Part shown: in pieces, positions 8,305 through 16,336 of the stretch | How the letters are laid out: each line of letters starts with the position of its first letter | How positions within the stretch are numbered: position 1 is the first letter of the stretch | NCBI GenBank assembly: GCA_050946115.1 | Contig: JBMNUF010000001.1 | Location: 171,512 to 235,511 of the forward strand | Source of the DNA: CAYFRC01 sp050946115 | GTDB lineage: Bacteria > Bacillota > Clostridia > Christensenellales > Aristaeellaceae | DNA length: 64,000 nt | Direction of reading: 5' to 3' | Program-made: the position numbers and the translations under genes | The notes under the pieces: generated by a model | Database searches by the model: none | Seen by the model: the letters and a program-made list of their open reading frames with translations, nothing else | Told to the model about the DNA's origin: nothing

Positions 8305-8856
8305 TCATTCCTGATCTGCCGCTTCTATTTCCGCAAGGAAATCTTCGCCCTTGAGAGAGACAATGAGTGCTTTGAGCTTCGTGTTCTCCTCGACGGTGGC
8401 GGCGTATTTCTCCGCGACCTTCTGATCGATGGATGCGAGCAGTGCGGCGTATTCCGCCTCCTTTTCGGCGAGCGCGGCCTTCAGGCTTTCGACAGAGGCG
8501 GCTTTTTCCGCTGCGTCCGCCTGAAGATCGGCGACGGTCGCATTGAGCTCGGCAATCGTTGCGGTAAGCTCGTCGATCTTTGCGGTATACTCCGCCTGCA
8601 GCGCTTCGGTTGCGGCGGCGTTCTCGGCATTGAGCGCCTCGACCGCGGCGGTGTTCTCGGCAGTCAGCGCCTCGATGGCGGCGGCGTGATCGGCATTCAG
8701 CTTCTGAATCTCCGCGTCCTTGGCGGAAATCGTTTCCTCCGCCGCAGTGAGGCTCGCCTTGGCGGCATCCAAGTCGCCCTTCTGCCTGTAACCCCACACG
8801 CCTACGGCGATGAGCGCAATCACCAAAATGATACAAAACACCTTCGTCTTATCCAT
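8305..8856 (-). CDS. Membrane-anchored alanine-rich coiled-coil protein
   Basis: 183 residues from the ATG at 8854-8856, which follows a strong GGAGGAGG site. One membrane helix is at about residues 5-22; the rest is a nearly continuous coiled coil rich in Ala, Glu and Leu with loose seven-residue repeats (AAIEAL, AAVEAL, AATEAL). It is the first gene of a two-gene unit with the larger repeat protein, 22 bases apart, and both share the same topology (short cytosolic N-terminus, one helix, extracellular rod). It lacks the SurA-like head. Function unknown; it may be a partner or a shorter paralogue. Longer in-frame starts upstream lie in the promoter and are unlikely. Confidence 0.78.
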   Translation of the reverse strand: MDKTKVFCIILVIALIAVGVWGYRQKGDLDAAKASLTAAEETISAKDAEIQKLNADHAAAIEALTAENTAAVEALNAENAAATEALQAEYTAKIDELTATIAELNATVADLQADAAEKAASVESLKAALAEKEAEYAALLASIDQKVAEKYAATVEENTKLKALIVSLKGEDFLAEIEAADQE

Positions 8857-8896
8857 GAAAAAAGTCCTCCTCCGTATTATATACTCCCATATAAGT

Positions 8897-8925
8897 ATTA
8901 TACCATGTTCCCGCGCAAAAGAAAA
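8897..8925 (-). promoter_or_regulatory. Extended -10 promoter for the coiled-coil genes
   Basis: Minus-strand TGGTATAAT (extended -10, hexamer 8897-8902) lies upstream of the gene starting at 8856; the -35 at 8920-8925 (TTTTCT) is weak, as is common with an extended -10. Confidence 0.5.
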
Positions 8926-9016
8926 GCGTATTTGCACACTTTTTTCACGGCTTCCCCCTGTTATTTTTCTCAAAATAGGGTATACTATAAGTAGCATTCT
9001 ATAATGGAGGGGTTTC

Positions 9017-10306
9017 ATGTCGTTGCCGCATGGATTTTTATGGGGAGCCGCCACATCCGCCGTGCAGATCGAGGGCGCGTGGGATGCGGACGGAAAGTGC
9101 CCGAGCATATGGGACGAAGCATCCCGGCGCATCCGCGGCGGGGAATCGCCGAAGCGCGCGTGCGACCACTATTACCGCTATGAGGAAGACGTGAACCTCA
9201 TGGCGCAAATCGGGCTCAATTCTTACCGCTTTTCCGTGAGCTGGTGCCGCGTGATGCCCGAAAAGGGGAAGATCAACGAAAAGGGGCTTAGATTTTACCG
9301 AAACCTGGTGCGGGAATTGCTTGCGCGCGGGATCGAGCCGGTTGTGACGCTGTACCATTGGGACCTTCCCGTCTGGATCGAAAAGGAGGGCGGCTGGAAA
9401 AACCCGAAGATTGTAAGCCTTTTCGCGCAATACGTCCGCGCGGTCGTTGACGCGCTTTCAGGCAGCGTCCGCTACTGGATTACGCTCAACGAGCCGCAGA
9501 TGTTTCTCATGAGGGGGTATATGGTCGGCACGCAGGCGCCGTTCCGCTTTTCTCCGTTCTCTTTTCGGAAGCTTTTGCGCAACATGCTCCTTGCCCACGG
9601 CGAAGCCGTGTCCGTCATCCGAAAGCGCGCGCTGCTTCCGCCCAAGATCGGCCTTGCGGTCGCGTCCGCGACGTACATCCCGGACGGCGAGAGCGCAAAG
9701 CACGTGGACAGGGCGCACAAATATTCGTTTGAAGGGCCGATCGGCGAAATCGGGAACGGCATCTATACGGACCCCATCTTGCTCGGGAAGCCCTCCTTCC
9801 TCATGCGGGGCGCGCTTTCCGAGGCGGACCTTCAAATCATTTCGCAAAAGATCGATTTCATCGGGCTGAACGTGTACCAGCCGAACAACGCCTATTACCC
9901 GCATCAGGCGCGATACTGGTTCAAGCCGCGCAACATGCTGGGCTGGGTGATGGACAGCCGATGCATGTACTGGACGATACGGCATTACCATGAGCGATAC
10001 CGCATACCCGTATTCATCACCGAAAACGGCATGCCGTGCGAAGATGCCCTATCCGAGGACGGCTTTGTACACGACAGACAGCGCATCCGCGCGCTGAACG
10101 ACCATATACAGAGCATGTTTCGGGCGATTTCGGAGGGCATCCCCGTGATCGGGTACCAGCACTGGTCGCTGCTGGACAATCTGGAGTGGCGATACGGCTA
10201 CAAGCCGCGCTTCGGGCTGATACACGTGGATTTTGACACGCTGAAGCGCACGATCAAGGATTCCGGCTTCCGCTATGCGGAACTTATTCGGGCGCATTCC
10301 GTCTGA
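9017..10306 (+). CDS. GH1 family beta-glucosidase / 6-phospho-beta-glycosidase-type enzyme
   Basis: 429 residues, near the usual 440-480 of glycoside hydrolase family 1. The N-terminal signature FLWGAATSAVQIEGAW is present; the acid/base Glu lies in TLNEP (Glu159) and the nucleophile in ITENG (Glu336). WDLPVW, NVYQPN and HWSLLDNLEW supply further sugar-pocket residues. With no signal peptide it acts in the cytosol on imported beta-glycosides. The SLLDNLEW context is more like plain beta-glucosidases than the phospho-specific clade, but this cannot be settled by eye. The start has a GGAGGGG site; a TATACT at 8981-8986 could be its -10. It stands alone between the divergent coiled-coil genes and the next promoter. 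Confidence 0.92.
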   Translation: MSLPHGFLWGAATSAVQIEGAWDADGKCPSIWDEASRRIRGGESPKRACDHYYRYEEDVNLMAQIGLNSYRFSVSWCRVMPEKGKINEKGLRFYRNLVRELLARGIEPVVTLYHWDLPVWIEKEGGWKNPKIVSLFAQYVRAVVDALSGSVRYWITLNEPQMFLMRGYMVGTQAPFRFSPFSFRKLLRNMLLAHGEAVSVIRKRALLPPKIGLAVASATYIPDGESAKHVDRAHKYSFEGPIGEIGNGIYTDPILLGKPSFLMRGALSEADLQIISQKIDFIGLNVYQPNNAYYPHQARYWFKPRNMLGWVMDSRCMYWTIRHYHERYRIPVFITENGMPCEDALSEDGFVHDRQRIRALNDHIQSMFRAISEGIPVIGYQHWSLLDNLEWRYGYKPRFGLIHVDFDTLKRTIKDSGFRYAELIRAHSV

Positions 10307-10338
10307 TATGCGTTCGGTGGCACACGCGCCGAAGGAAA

Positions 10339-10359
10339 GCGCCCCATTGGCGCGCTTTT
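10339..10359 (+). terminator. Weak terminator after the GH1 gene
   Basis: A 5 bp GCGCC/GGCGC stem with a five-base loop followed by GC and four T residues, 30 bases after the GH1 stop. Confidence 0.35.
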
Positions 10360-10372
10360 GCGCGAAATCGGC

Positions 10373-10401
10373 TTGACGAAACCGCCTCGATTCATTATAA
10401 T
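10373..10401 (+). promoter_or_regulatory. Promoter of the UroD-like to ProX gene run
   Basis: TTGACG (10373-10378), 17-base spacer, TATAAT (10396-10401). The next gene starts 40 bases downstream, and no further promoter of this quality was seen before 20.7 kb. Confidence 0.7.
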
Positions 10402-10440
10402 TTATGGTAGGGAAATATCGGGAAGGGATGAGATGCGGAC

Positions 10441-11568
10441 ATGACGAACAGAGAGCGCGTGAAGGCGATCCTCCATTACGAGAGCTACGACCGCATGCCC
10501 GTCGTGGCGTTCGGCTACTGGACCGAAACGCTCGAAAAGTGGGCGGCGGAGGGCTATATCTCGCAGTCGCACAGCGAAAACTACGCAAGCGACGGCGACA
10601 ACGGCGCGGGCGACCGCGCCATCATGGCGCAGCTCGGCTTTGACTTCAACTGGAACAGCACCCTGGGCGGCAATTTCGGGCTGTATCCCGCACTCGAGGA
10701 AAAGGTGCTGGAGGTAGAGCCGGACGGCTGCAAGATCATCTCCGACGCGAACGGGCACATCGTCCGCGTAAAACCGGGTATCATTTCGATCCCTTCCGAG
10801 ATCGGGACGCTGCTCACGGGCCGCGAGGCGTGGGAGGAAATCTTCCTGCCGCGCATGCAGGAGTGCGAGGAGCGCATAAACAAGGCGGCGGTAGAAAAGG
10901 CGCTCGCCGAAGACGCGGACAGGGATACCCCGCTCGCGCTGCACGCCGGCTCGCTCTACGGCCACATTCGCGACGTGATGGGCATCGAGGAGCTGAGCTT
11001 TCTGATCGCGGACGATCCGAAACTCCACGAGGAGTTCGTCGAGCGCAACGCAAATCTGTGCTATTACGTGACAGAAAAGCTCCTGCAGAGCAGCATTGAC
11101 TTTGACTACGCGCACTTCTGGGAGGATATCTGCTTTAAGACGGGTCCCTTGGTGAGCCCCGTGCTGTTCCGCCGCGTCGTCGCGCCGTTCTATAAGAAGA
11201 TCACCTCACTCGTAAACGCGCACGGCATCGACATCGTCTCCCTCGACTGCGACGGCTGCATCGACAAGCTCGTCCCCATCTGGCTCGAAAACGGCGTGAA
11301 TACGATGTTCCCGATCGAGGTCGGCACGTGGAACGCCTCGATCGCTCCGTGGCGCGCGCAGTACGGAAGAGAACTTCGCGGCGTCGGCGGCATGGACAAG
11401 CGCGTGTTCGCGCAGGACAAAAAGGCGGTCGAGAAAGAAATCGAGCGGTTAAAGCCCCTGATCGATCTTGGCGGCTACATCCCCTGCCCCGACCACCGCA
11501 TCGCGCCGGACGCAAAATATCCGCTCGTCGCCTATTACTGCGAACTGTTCCGCCGCACGTTCGGCTGA
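10441..11568 (+). CDS. Uroporphyrinogen decarboxylase-family (MtaA/CmuA-like) protein
   Basis: 375 residues with the overall plan of the UroD superfamily: an N-terminal MTNRERVKAILHYESYDRMPV opening as in methylcobamide:CoM methyltransferases, a central FWEDICFKTGPLVSP segment, and a C-terminal GGMDKRVFAQ segment. Clostridial paralogues of this type are mostly corrinoid-linked methyltransferases or enzymes of unknown substrate, not heme-pathway UroD. No corrinoid protein is beside it. It starts the long co-directional run; its stop is only seven bases from the TetM-like start, so they are very likely co-transcribed. The reaction is not assignable. Confidence 0.78.
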   Translation: MTNRERVKAILHYESYDRMPVVAFGYWTETLEKWAAEGYISQSHSENYASDGDNGAGDRAIMAQLGFDFNWNSTLGGNFGLYPALEEKVLEVEPDGCKIISDANGHIVRVKPGIISIPSEIGTLLTGREAWEEIFLPRMQECEERINKAAVEKALAEDADRDTPLALHAGSLYGHIRDVMGIEELSFLIADDPKLHEEFVERNANLCYYVTEKLLQSSIDFDYAHFWEDICFKTGPLVSPVLFRRVVAPFYKKITSLVNAHGIDIVSLDCDGCIDKLVPIWLENGVNTMFPIEVGTWNASIAPWRAQYGRELRGVGGMDKRVFAQDKKAVEKEIERLKPLIDLGGYIPCPDHRIAPDAKYPLVAYYCELFRRTFG

Positions 11569-11575
11569 GGGATGC

Positions 11576-13525
11576 ATGGCAGAAATACGCAACATCGGCA
11601 TCTTCGCCCATGTGGACGCGGGAAAAACCACGCTCTCCGAAAGGCTGCTCTCCCACGCGGGCGCGATACGCCAAACCGGCTCCGTCGATGCGGGAACGGC
11701 GCACACGGACAGGCTCGACATCGAGCGGCGGCGCGGCATTTCGGTGGAATCGACCGCGGTGACGCTCTCGTGGAAGGGCACTGCGGTGCATCTGATCGAC
11801 ACGCCCGGGCACGTGGACTTCGCTGCCGAGGTCGAACGGAGCATGTGGGCGCTCGACGGCGCGGTGCTGCTTCTGAGCGCCGCGGAGGGCGTGCAGCCGC
11901 AGACGGAGCTGCTGTTTTCCGCCCTGCGGGAAGAAAACATCCCCATGATCGCCTTCATCAACAAGATCGACCGCGAGAACGCGGACATCCCCCGAACCGT
12001 CGCACAGATGCGCAGCCTCCTGACGGACGGCGCCTGCCTGTGCGATACGGACGCGCAGAAGATGGAGTGCCTCGCAGAGCACGACGAGCGCGCCCTTTCG
12101 GACTGGATAGACGGGATTCTCTACGCGCCCGACGCGCTTTCGCAAAAACTCGCGCGGCTCGTTTCGCGGCGCGAGGCGCTGCCCGTGTTTACCGGCTCCG
12201 CGCTCAGGGACATCGGCATCGAAGCGCTTTGGGACGCGATCATATCCCTCTTGCCCGCCCCGTCGGGCGATGCAACTGCGCCGCTATGCGGCGTCGTGTT
12301 CGCCATCGATACGGAAGATGCGATCATGGGGCGGTGCGCGCACGTGCGCGTGTATTCGGGCACGCTGCGCAACCGCGACGCGCTGTCCCTCCCCGCGCGC
12401 AGCGCGTTTTCGGAGGAAAAGAGTGTGCAGCGCAAGGTGACGCAGATTCGCTCGCTGTCCGCCGTCGGAAAGCGGGAGGACATGGGCATTTTGGAGGCGG
12501 GCGATATCGGCGCGGTATACGGCCTCGGCGACGTGCGCGTGGGCAATGTATTGGGGGATGCGGCGCTTTTACCGAAAAAGGTCGTCTCCGGCGCGTATTC
12601 GTCCCCGCTTTTGATGGTAAAGGTCTCGCCGAAGGACGAAGCGCAGAGAACTTCCCTTCAAAAGGCGCTCATGGAGCTTCGCGACGGCGACCCGCTGCTC
12701 GACGTGCACTTTTCCTCCGACGGAAAGGACATGCAGTGCCGCATCATGGGCGCGATCCAGCTCGAGGTCTTGGAGGACACGCTCCTGAATCGCTACGGCA
12801 TCGGCGTATCCTTCGGCGCGCCGGAAGTGATTTATCGGGAGACCATCGCGCGCGCGGCGGCGGGCTTTGTCGATTATACGATGCCCAAGCCGTGCTGGGC
12901 GGTCATGAAATTTTGGATCGAACCCCTCCCGCGCGGCTCCGGCGTGGTGTTTGAAAGCGTCGTGCCGGTGAAGGATGTCATGCGGCGATACCAAAATCAG
13001 GTGCGGCAGGCGCTTCCCATCGCGCTCAAGCAGGGCATGTACGGCTGGCCCGTGACGGATGTCAAAATCACACTGGTCGAGGGAAACCACCACCTCATCC
13101 ACACGCACCCGCTCGATTTCATCGTCGCAACGCCCATGGGCATCATGGACGGGCTGCGGCGCGGCGGGACGACGCTGCTCGAACCCCTGATCGAAGCGCG
13201 CATCGCCGCCCCGCGGCAGTATGCGGGCAGGATTTTAAGCGACATCTCGCAGATGCGCGGGAGCGTGTCGCAGCAGACGATCATGGACGGGCTCGCGCAC
13301 ATCCTGTGCGAGCTGCCCGTGAAGGATTCCATGGACTACCCCATCCGCCTTGCCGCCGCGACGGGCGGCAGGGGCTCGATGTCCATAAAGCTCAAGGGCT
13401 ATCGGGATTGCCCGCTCGAACTGGGCGCTACGACGCCCAGGCGGGACGTGAATCCCCTCGACACCGCGAAGTACATCCTCGCCGCGCGCAGTGCGCTCGA
13501 AGGCGGGATATTCGATATCACATAA
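11576..13525 (+). CDS. TetM/TetO-type ribosomal protection GTPase (EF-G-like)
   Basis: 649 residues, close to the 639-650 of tetracycline ribosomal-protection proteins. G1 is AHVDAGKTT (residues 11-19), G3 DTPGH and G4 NKID, followed by EF-G-like domains II to V. The start at 11576 has the expected MAEIRNIGIFAHVDAG opening; longer in-frame starts lie inside the preceding gene. The C-terminus (ending RSALEGGIFDIT) differs from the YQPRR-containing tail of Tet(M). Family members bind the ribosome and displace tetracycline, but intrinsic clostridial homologues of this kind often confer no known resistance. The position inside a housekeeping-like run, with no mobile element, argues for a chromosomal translation GTPase. 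Confidence 0.85.
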   Translation: MAEIRNIGIFAHVDAGKTTLSERLLSHAGAIRQTGSVDAGTAHTDRLDIERRRGISVESTAVTLSWKGTAVHLIDTPGHVDFAAEVERSMWALDGAVLLLSAAEGVQPQTELLFSALREENIPMIAFINKIDRENADIPRTVAQMRSLLTDGACLCDTDAQKMECLAEHDERALSDWIDGILYAPDALSQKLARLVSRREALPVFTGSALRDIGIEALWDAIISLLPAPSGDATAPLCGVVFAIDTEDAIMGRCAHVRVYSGTLRNRDALSLPARSAFSEEKSVQRKVTQIRSLSAVGKREDMGILEAGDIGAVYGLGDVRVGNVLGDAALLPKKVVSGAYSSPLLMVKVSPKDEAQRTSLQKALMELRDGDPLLDVHFSSDGKDMQCRIMGAIQLEVLEDTLLNRYGIGVSFGAPEVIYRETIARAAAGFVDYTMPKPCWAVMKFWIEPLPRGSGVVFESVVPVKDVMRRYQNQVRQALPIALKQGMYGWPVTDVKITLVEGNHHLIHTHPLDFIVATPMGIMDGLRRGGTTLLEPLIEARIAAPRQYAGRILSDISQMRGSVSQQTIMDGLAHILCELPVKDSMDYPIRLAAATGGRGSMSIKLKGYRDCPLELGATTPRRDVNPLDTAKYILAARSALEGGIFDIT

Positions 13526-13537
13526 GCGGAGGACGCT

Positions 13538-14341
13538 ATGACACACTTGACGGAGCTGCTTCATAAGGACAAAGACGCGCTTTTGGGCGACATACGGGCC
13601 GCGAAGGATATTTCCATGGCGGCGGATGTGCTCGTGCGCCATTTGGATATGTACCGCGTGAGGGTGCAGGACGATCTGAAGGACAAGCCGCAAAAGCAGG
13701 CGCTAAACCGCCTGTGCCGCGTGGCGTCGGAGGGCTGCCGCATGGTGCTTTGCGCATCGAAGGCGGAGCTCGCAGAGGTTTGCCTCCCCGAAAAGCAAAA
13801 AAAATCGCTTCGGGAGCTTTTATTTTACCTGCCGACCGCGCTTTGCGTTTCGCTTTCGGCGCTGCTCGCAGCAGAGGGCAGGTGGACATACGCGGCAATC
13901 GCGCTCGGCGCGGCGGCAATATGCTTCTTCACGGCGGGGCGCGGTGGCGATTCCGCAAAGGTGCGCTATGAGCCCGTGCCCGCGATCGATACGGACGAGA
14001 CGCTGCGCCGCTTTGAGAGCCTGCTTCTGGCGATCGACCGCGCCATGGACGAGCTCGCGCCCGATGCGGCCGACCAAAGAAAGCTTCCGCAGGGGCTGAT
14101 GGAGGCCATCCAGATGCTGAAGGAGGCGCAGCTCACCAGGGACGGCGCTTTCGCATTGCGCACGATCCCGCAGATGGAAAGCGCACTCGTGCGCGAAGGC
14201 ATCGTGATGGTTCCGTACAGCAACGAAACGAGGCAGTATTTCGACCTGCTCCCCGCGCCCGAGGGCGGCCACACGATTCGCCCCGCGCTCATGCAAAACG
14301 GCGTTCTGATCGCCCGAGGACAGGCGACGATCCGCATATAG
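13538..14341 (+). CDS. Membrane protein with GrpE-like C-terminal region (putative partner of the Hsp70-like ATPase)
   Basis: 267 residues. Residues 1-90 are helical and charged, about 95-133 hold two membrane segments (LLFYLPTALCVSLSALL and YAAIALGAAAICFF), and 140-267 form a soluble domain. That domain has a helix (FESLLLAIDRAMDEL, LMEAIQML) followed by a beta segment ending in HTIRPALMQNGVLIARGQATI. The order and spacing resemble the helix plus beta-wing of GrpE (LLPVIDN...LRKEGV...V-RPA-V). The likeness is weak and by eye only. The gene lies 20 bases upstream of an Hsp70-like gene, the natural partner of GrpE, which supports the reading. If right, it is an unusual membrane-bound nucleotide-exchange factor. 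Confidence 0.55.
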   Translation: MTHLTELLHKDKDALLGDIRAAKDISMAADVLVRHLDMYRVRVQDDLKDKPQKQALNRLCRVASEGCRMVLCASKAELAEVCLPEKQKKSLRELLFYLPTALCVSLSALLAAEGRWTYAAIALGAAAICFFTAGRGGDSAKVRYEPVPAIDTDETLRRFESLLLAIDRAMDELAPDAADQRKLPQGLMEAIQMLKEAQLTRDGAFALRTIPQMESALVREGIVMVPYSNETRQYFDLLPAPEGGHTIRPALMQNGVLIARGQATIRI

Positions 14342-14361
14342 CCTAAGGAGGAAAAACATAC

Positions 14362-16302
14362 GTGGAAAACTACATCGATTATTTCGGTTTCGATCTGGGC
14401 GACGGCGAAAGCGCCGTCGCGTGGGTCAAGGCCGATACGAGCGCGGAACCGCAGATGCTCGAAATCTGCGGCAAAAAGAGCATCCTGACCGCGCTGGGCG
14501 AGCACGACGAAATGGGGACGCTCATCGGCGAACAGGCGTTTCTCGCCGACTCCTCCAGGCTCTATGTGCGCTTCAAGAGCAAATTTCTGACGGACCCCGA
14601 GATCGCAAAGGATCGCCTCACGCGCTTTGCAGCCGCCGTGCGCGACGAATTGGTGCGCCGCGGAAAGCTGCACGACCCCGCCAAGTCGTTCTTTTTCATC
14701 GGCTGCCCGTCTGGCTGGAAGGAAGCGGAGCGCAGGGAATACAAAGAGGTCTTTTTGAAGGCGGGCTTCAAAAACGTGGACGTCGTTTCGGAATCCCGCG
14801 CCGCGTTCATGTTCGCGCGGGAATCGGGCGAATTGCGCGCGACGGACGAGGTGCTCGCAAAGCCCGCCCTCATCATCGACGCGGGCTCCTCCACCACCGA
14901 TTTCACCTTCATCAACCGCCTGCGCACGCAAAAGGCGTACGATTTCGGCGAGACCATGTTGGGCGGCGGCCTCATCGACAAGCTCCTGTGGGAGAAAAAC
15001 CTGAGCCGCCACCCCGAGCATCTGAAGCTCGGCGCGATCCTTGCGCACTATCCCCAGTACGAAGCGCGCTGCGAGCTCGAGGCGCGCAAGGTCAAGGAAA
15101 TGTACTTTACGCGCAGGCAGCTCGGCGCGTCGGGCGGGTATTCCATCCCGTGCGAGTCGTCCGTGAAGATCTATTACTCGAAGCCGCCCATCACGGTGGA
15201 CGTGACGGCGGACGACTGCGACATGGAAGAAATCCTGAACAAGCCGCTTCTGCGGCTCAACGGGCAGAGCTATCTCGAGGCGTATCGCGGCGGGCTGGAG
15301 CGCTTCCGCGACGAGCTGCGTGACACGCCGCCCGAGGTCATCCTTTTGACCGGCGGCGCGAGCCGCATGGACTTCATCGAGAACATCGCGCGGGAGGTGT
15401 TCCCCGACGCGCAAATGCTTCGCGGCGCGGAGCCGGAGTTTTCCATCGCGCGCGGGCTGTGCTACGCGCTGCGCATCGACATGAAAACGCGCCTGTTCGA
15501 CGAGGACGTGAAGGCGCTGATCGATTCGGACGAGGTGGAAAACCGCATCATGCACGCGCTGCCGGGGCTGTTTGGCGAGATCGCGCCCGTAATCTCCGAC
15601 CATTTGATCGAAAGCATCGCGACCGACGCCTTCAGGGCATGGAAAAACGAGGAATTGCAGACGCTCGCCGAAATGTCGGACTATATGCGCGATGCGCTCG
15701 CCCATAGCCTGTCCTCGGGCGATATCCGCCTCGCGCTGCAGCCCGTCACGCGGGCATGGATCGAGGCGCTGCGCCCGCTCATCGAAAAATCGACCGACCC
15801 CATCTGCGCAAAATACAACCTGCCGCTCACATCGCTGCGCCTGCCGTCCGCCATGTCCATGGACGCCTCGAAAATCCGCATCGGCGCGGACAAGTTGGTG
15901 GACCTGTCGCTTTTGCAAACCACTGTGGACGTGATCGTCGCCACGCTCGTCGCCTCTCTCTTGGGCGGCGGCGGCGTCGCGCTCCTGATGGCGGGCCCCG
16001 TCGGCTTCATCCTGAGCTTTTTCATCGGCCTTCTGGCATCGCGCCTCGGCACGAACATGGCGATGCGCCACATGGACAAATGGCGCGTTCCGAGGTTCTT
16101 CCGCAACCTCTTCACGGTGAAGATGTTCCGCAGGAGCCTCGAAGGCCAGCGCGAAAAGCTCAATTCAAACATCGAAAAGCAACTCAACGCATCGCTGAAC
16201 CCGCCGGACGACTCCGTGCGGACGCTCGTGCGCAGCGTGAGCGACGCGATCGAACGACAGTTAGGCGACCTGTCCGAACAGGCGCGGCTTCTGATTCACT
16301 GA
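14362..16302 (+). CDS. Membrane-associated Hsp70/actin-fold ATPase
   Basis: 646 residues. The N-terminal half is an Hsp70/actin ATPase: phosphate-1 motif FGFDLGDGES (Asp11, Gly13), phosphate-2 motif LIIDAGSSTTDF (about 170-181) and adenosine motif ILLTGGASRM (about 326-336). There is no canonical substrate-binding domain. Instead residues about 400-510 are helical, a Gly-rich hydrophobic hairpin (GGGGVALLMAGPVGF, about 520-563) looks membrane-inserting, and the last 70 residues are charged helices. This architecture differs from DnaK (about 610 residues with a beta-sandwich and lid). It follows the GrpE-like gene by 20 bases with a GGAGG site. Role unknown; ATP-driven remodelling at the membrane is an inference. 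Confidence 0.75.
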   Translation: MENYIDYFGFDLGDGESAVAWVKADTSAEPQMLEICGKKSILTALGEHDEMGTLIGEQAFLADSSRLYVRFKSKFLTDPEIAKDRLTRFAAAVRDELVRRGKLHDPAKSFFFIGCPSGWKEAERREYKEVFLKAGFKNVDVVSESRAAFMFARESGELRATDEVLAKPALIIDAGSSTTDFTFINRLRTQKAYDFGETMLGGGLIDKLLWEKNLSRHPEHLKLGAILAHYPQYEARCELEARKVKEMYFTRRQLGASGGYSIPCESSVKIYYSKPPITVDVTADDCDMEEILNKPLLRLNGQSYLEAYRGGLERFRDELRDTPPEVILLTGGASRMDFIENIAREVFPDAQMLRGAEPEFSIARGLCYALRIDMKTRLFDEDVKALIDSDEVENRIMHALPGLFGEIAPVISDHLIESIATDAFRAWKNEELQTLAEMSDYMRDALAHSLSSGDIRLALQPVTRAWIEALRPLIEKSTDPICAKYNLPLTSLRLPSAMSMDASKIRIGADKLVDLSLLQTTVDVIVATLVASLLGGGGVALLMAGPVGFILSFFIGLLASRLGTNMAMRHMDKWRVPRFFRNLFTVKMFRRSLEGQREKLNSNIEKQLNASLNPPDDSVRTLVRSVSDAIERQLGDLSEQARLLIH

Positions 16303-16336
16303 TACGCCGCGCGAATCTGGGAGGGAGGAATCTATT

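Noticed and set aside
11576..13525. Calling the TetM-like gene a tetracycline-resistance determinant
   Set aside because: Motifs show the family, but the tail differs from Tet(M), the context is chromosomal and there is no mobile element; resistance cannot be inferred.
13966..16071. A 701-codon minus-strand open frame
   Set aside because: It is opposite to the GrpE-like and Hsp70-like genes and shows only GC-driven Arg/Ala/Asp composition without motifs.
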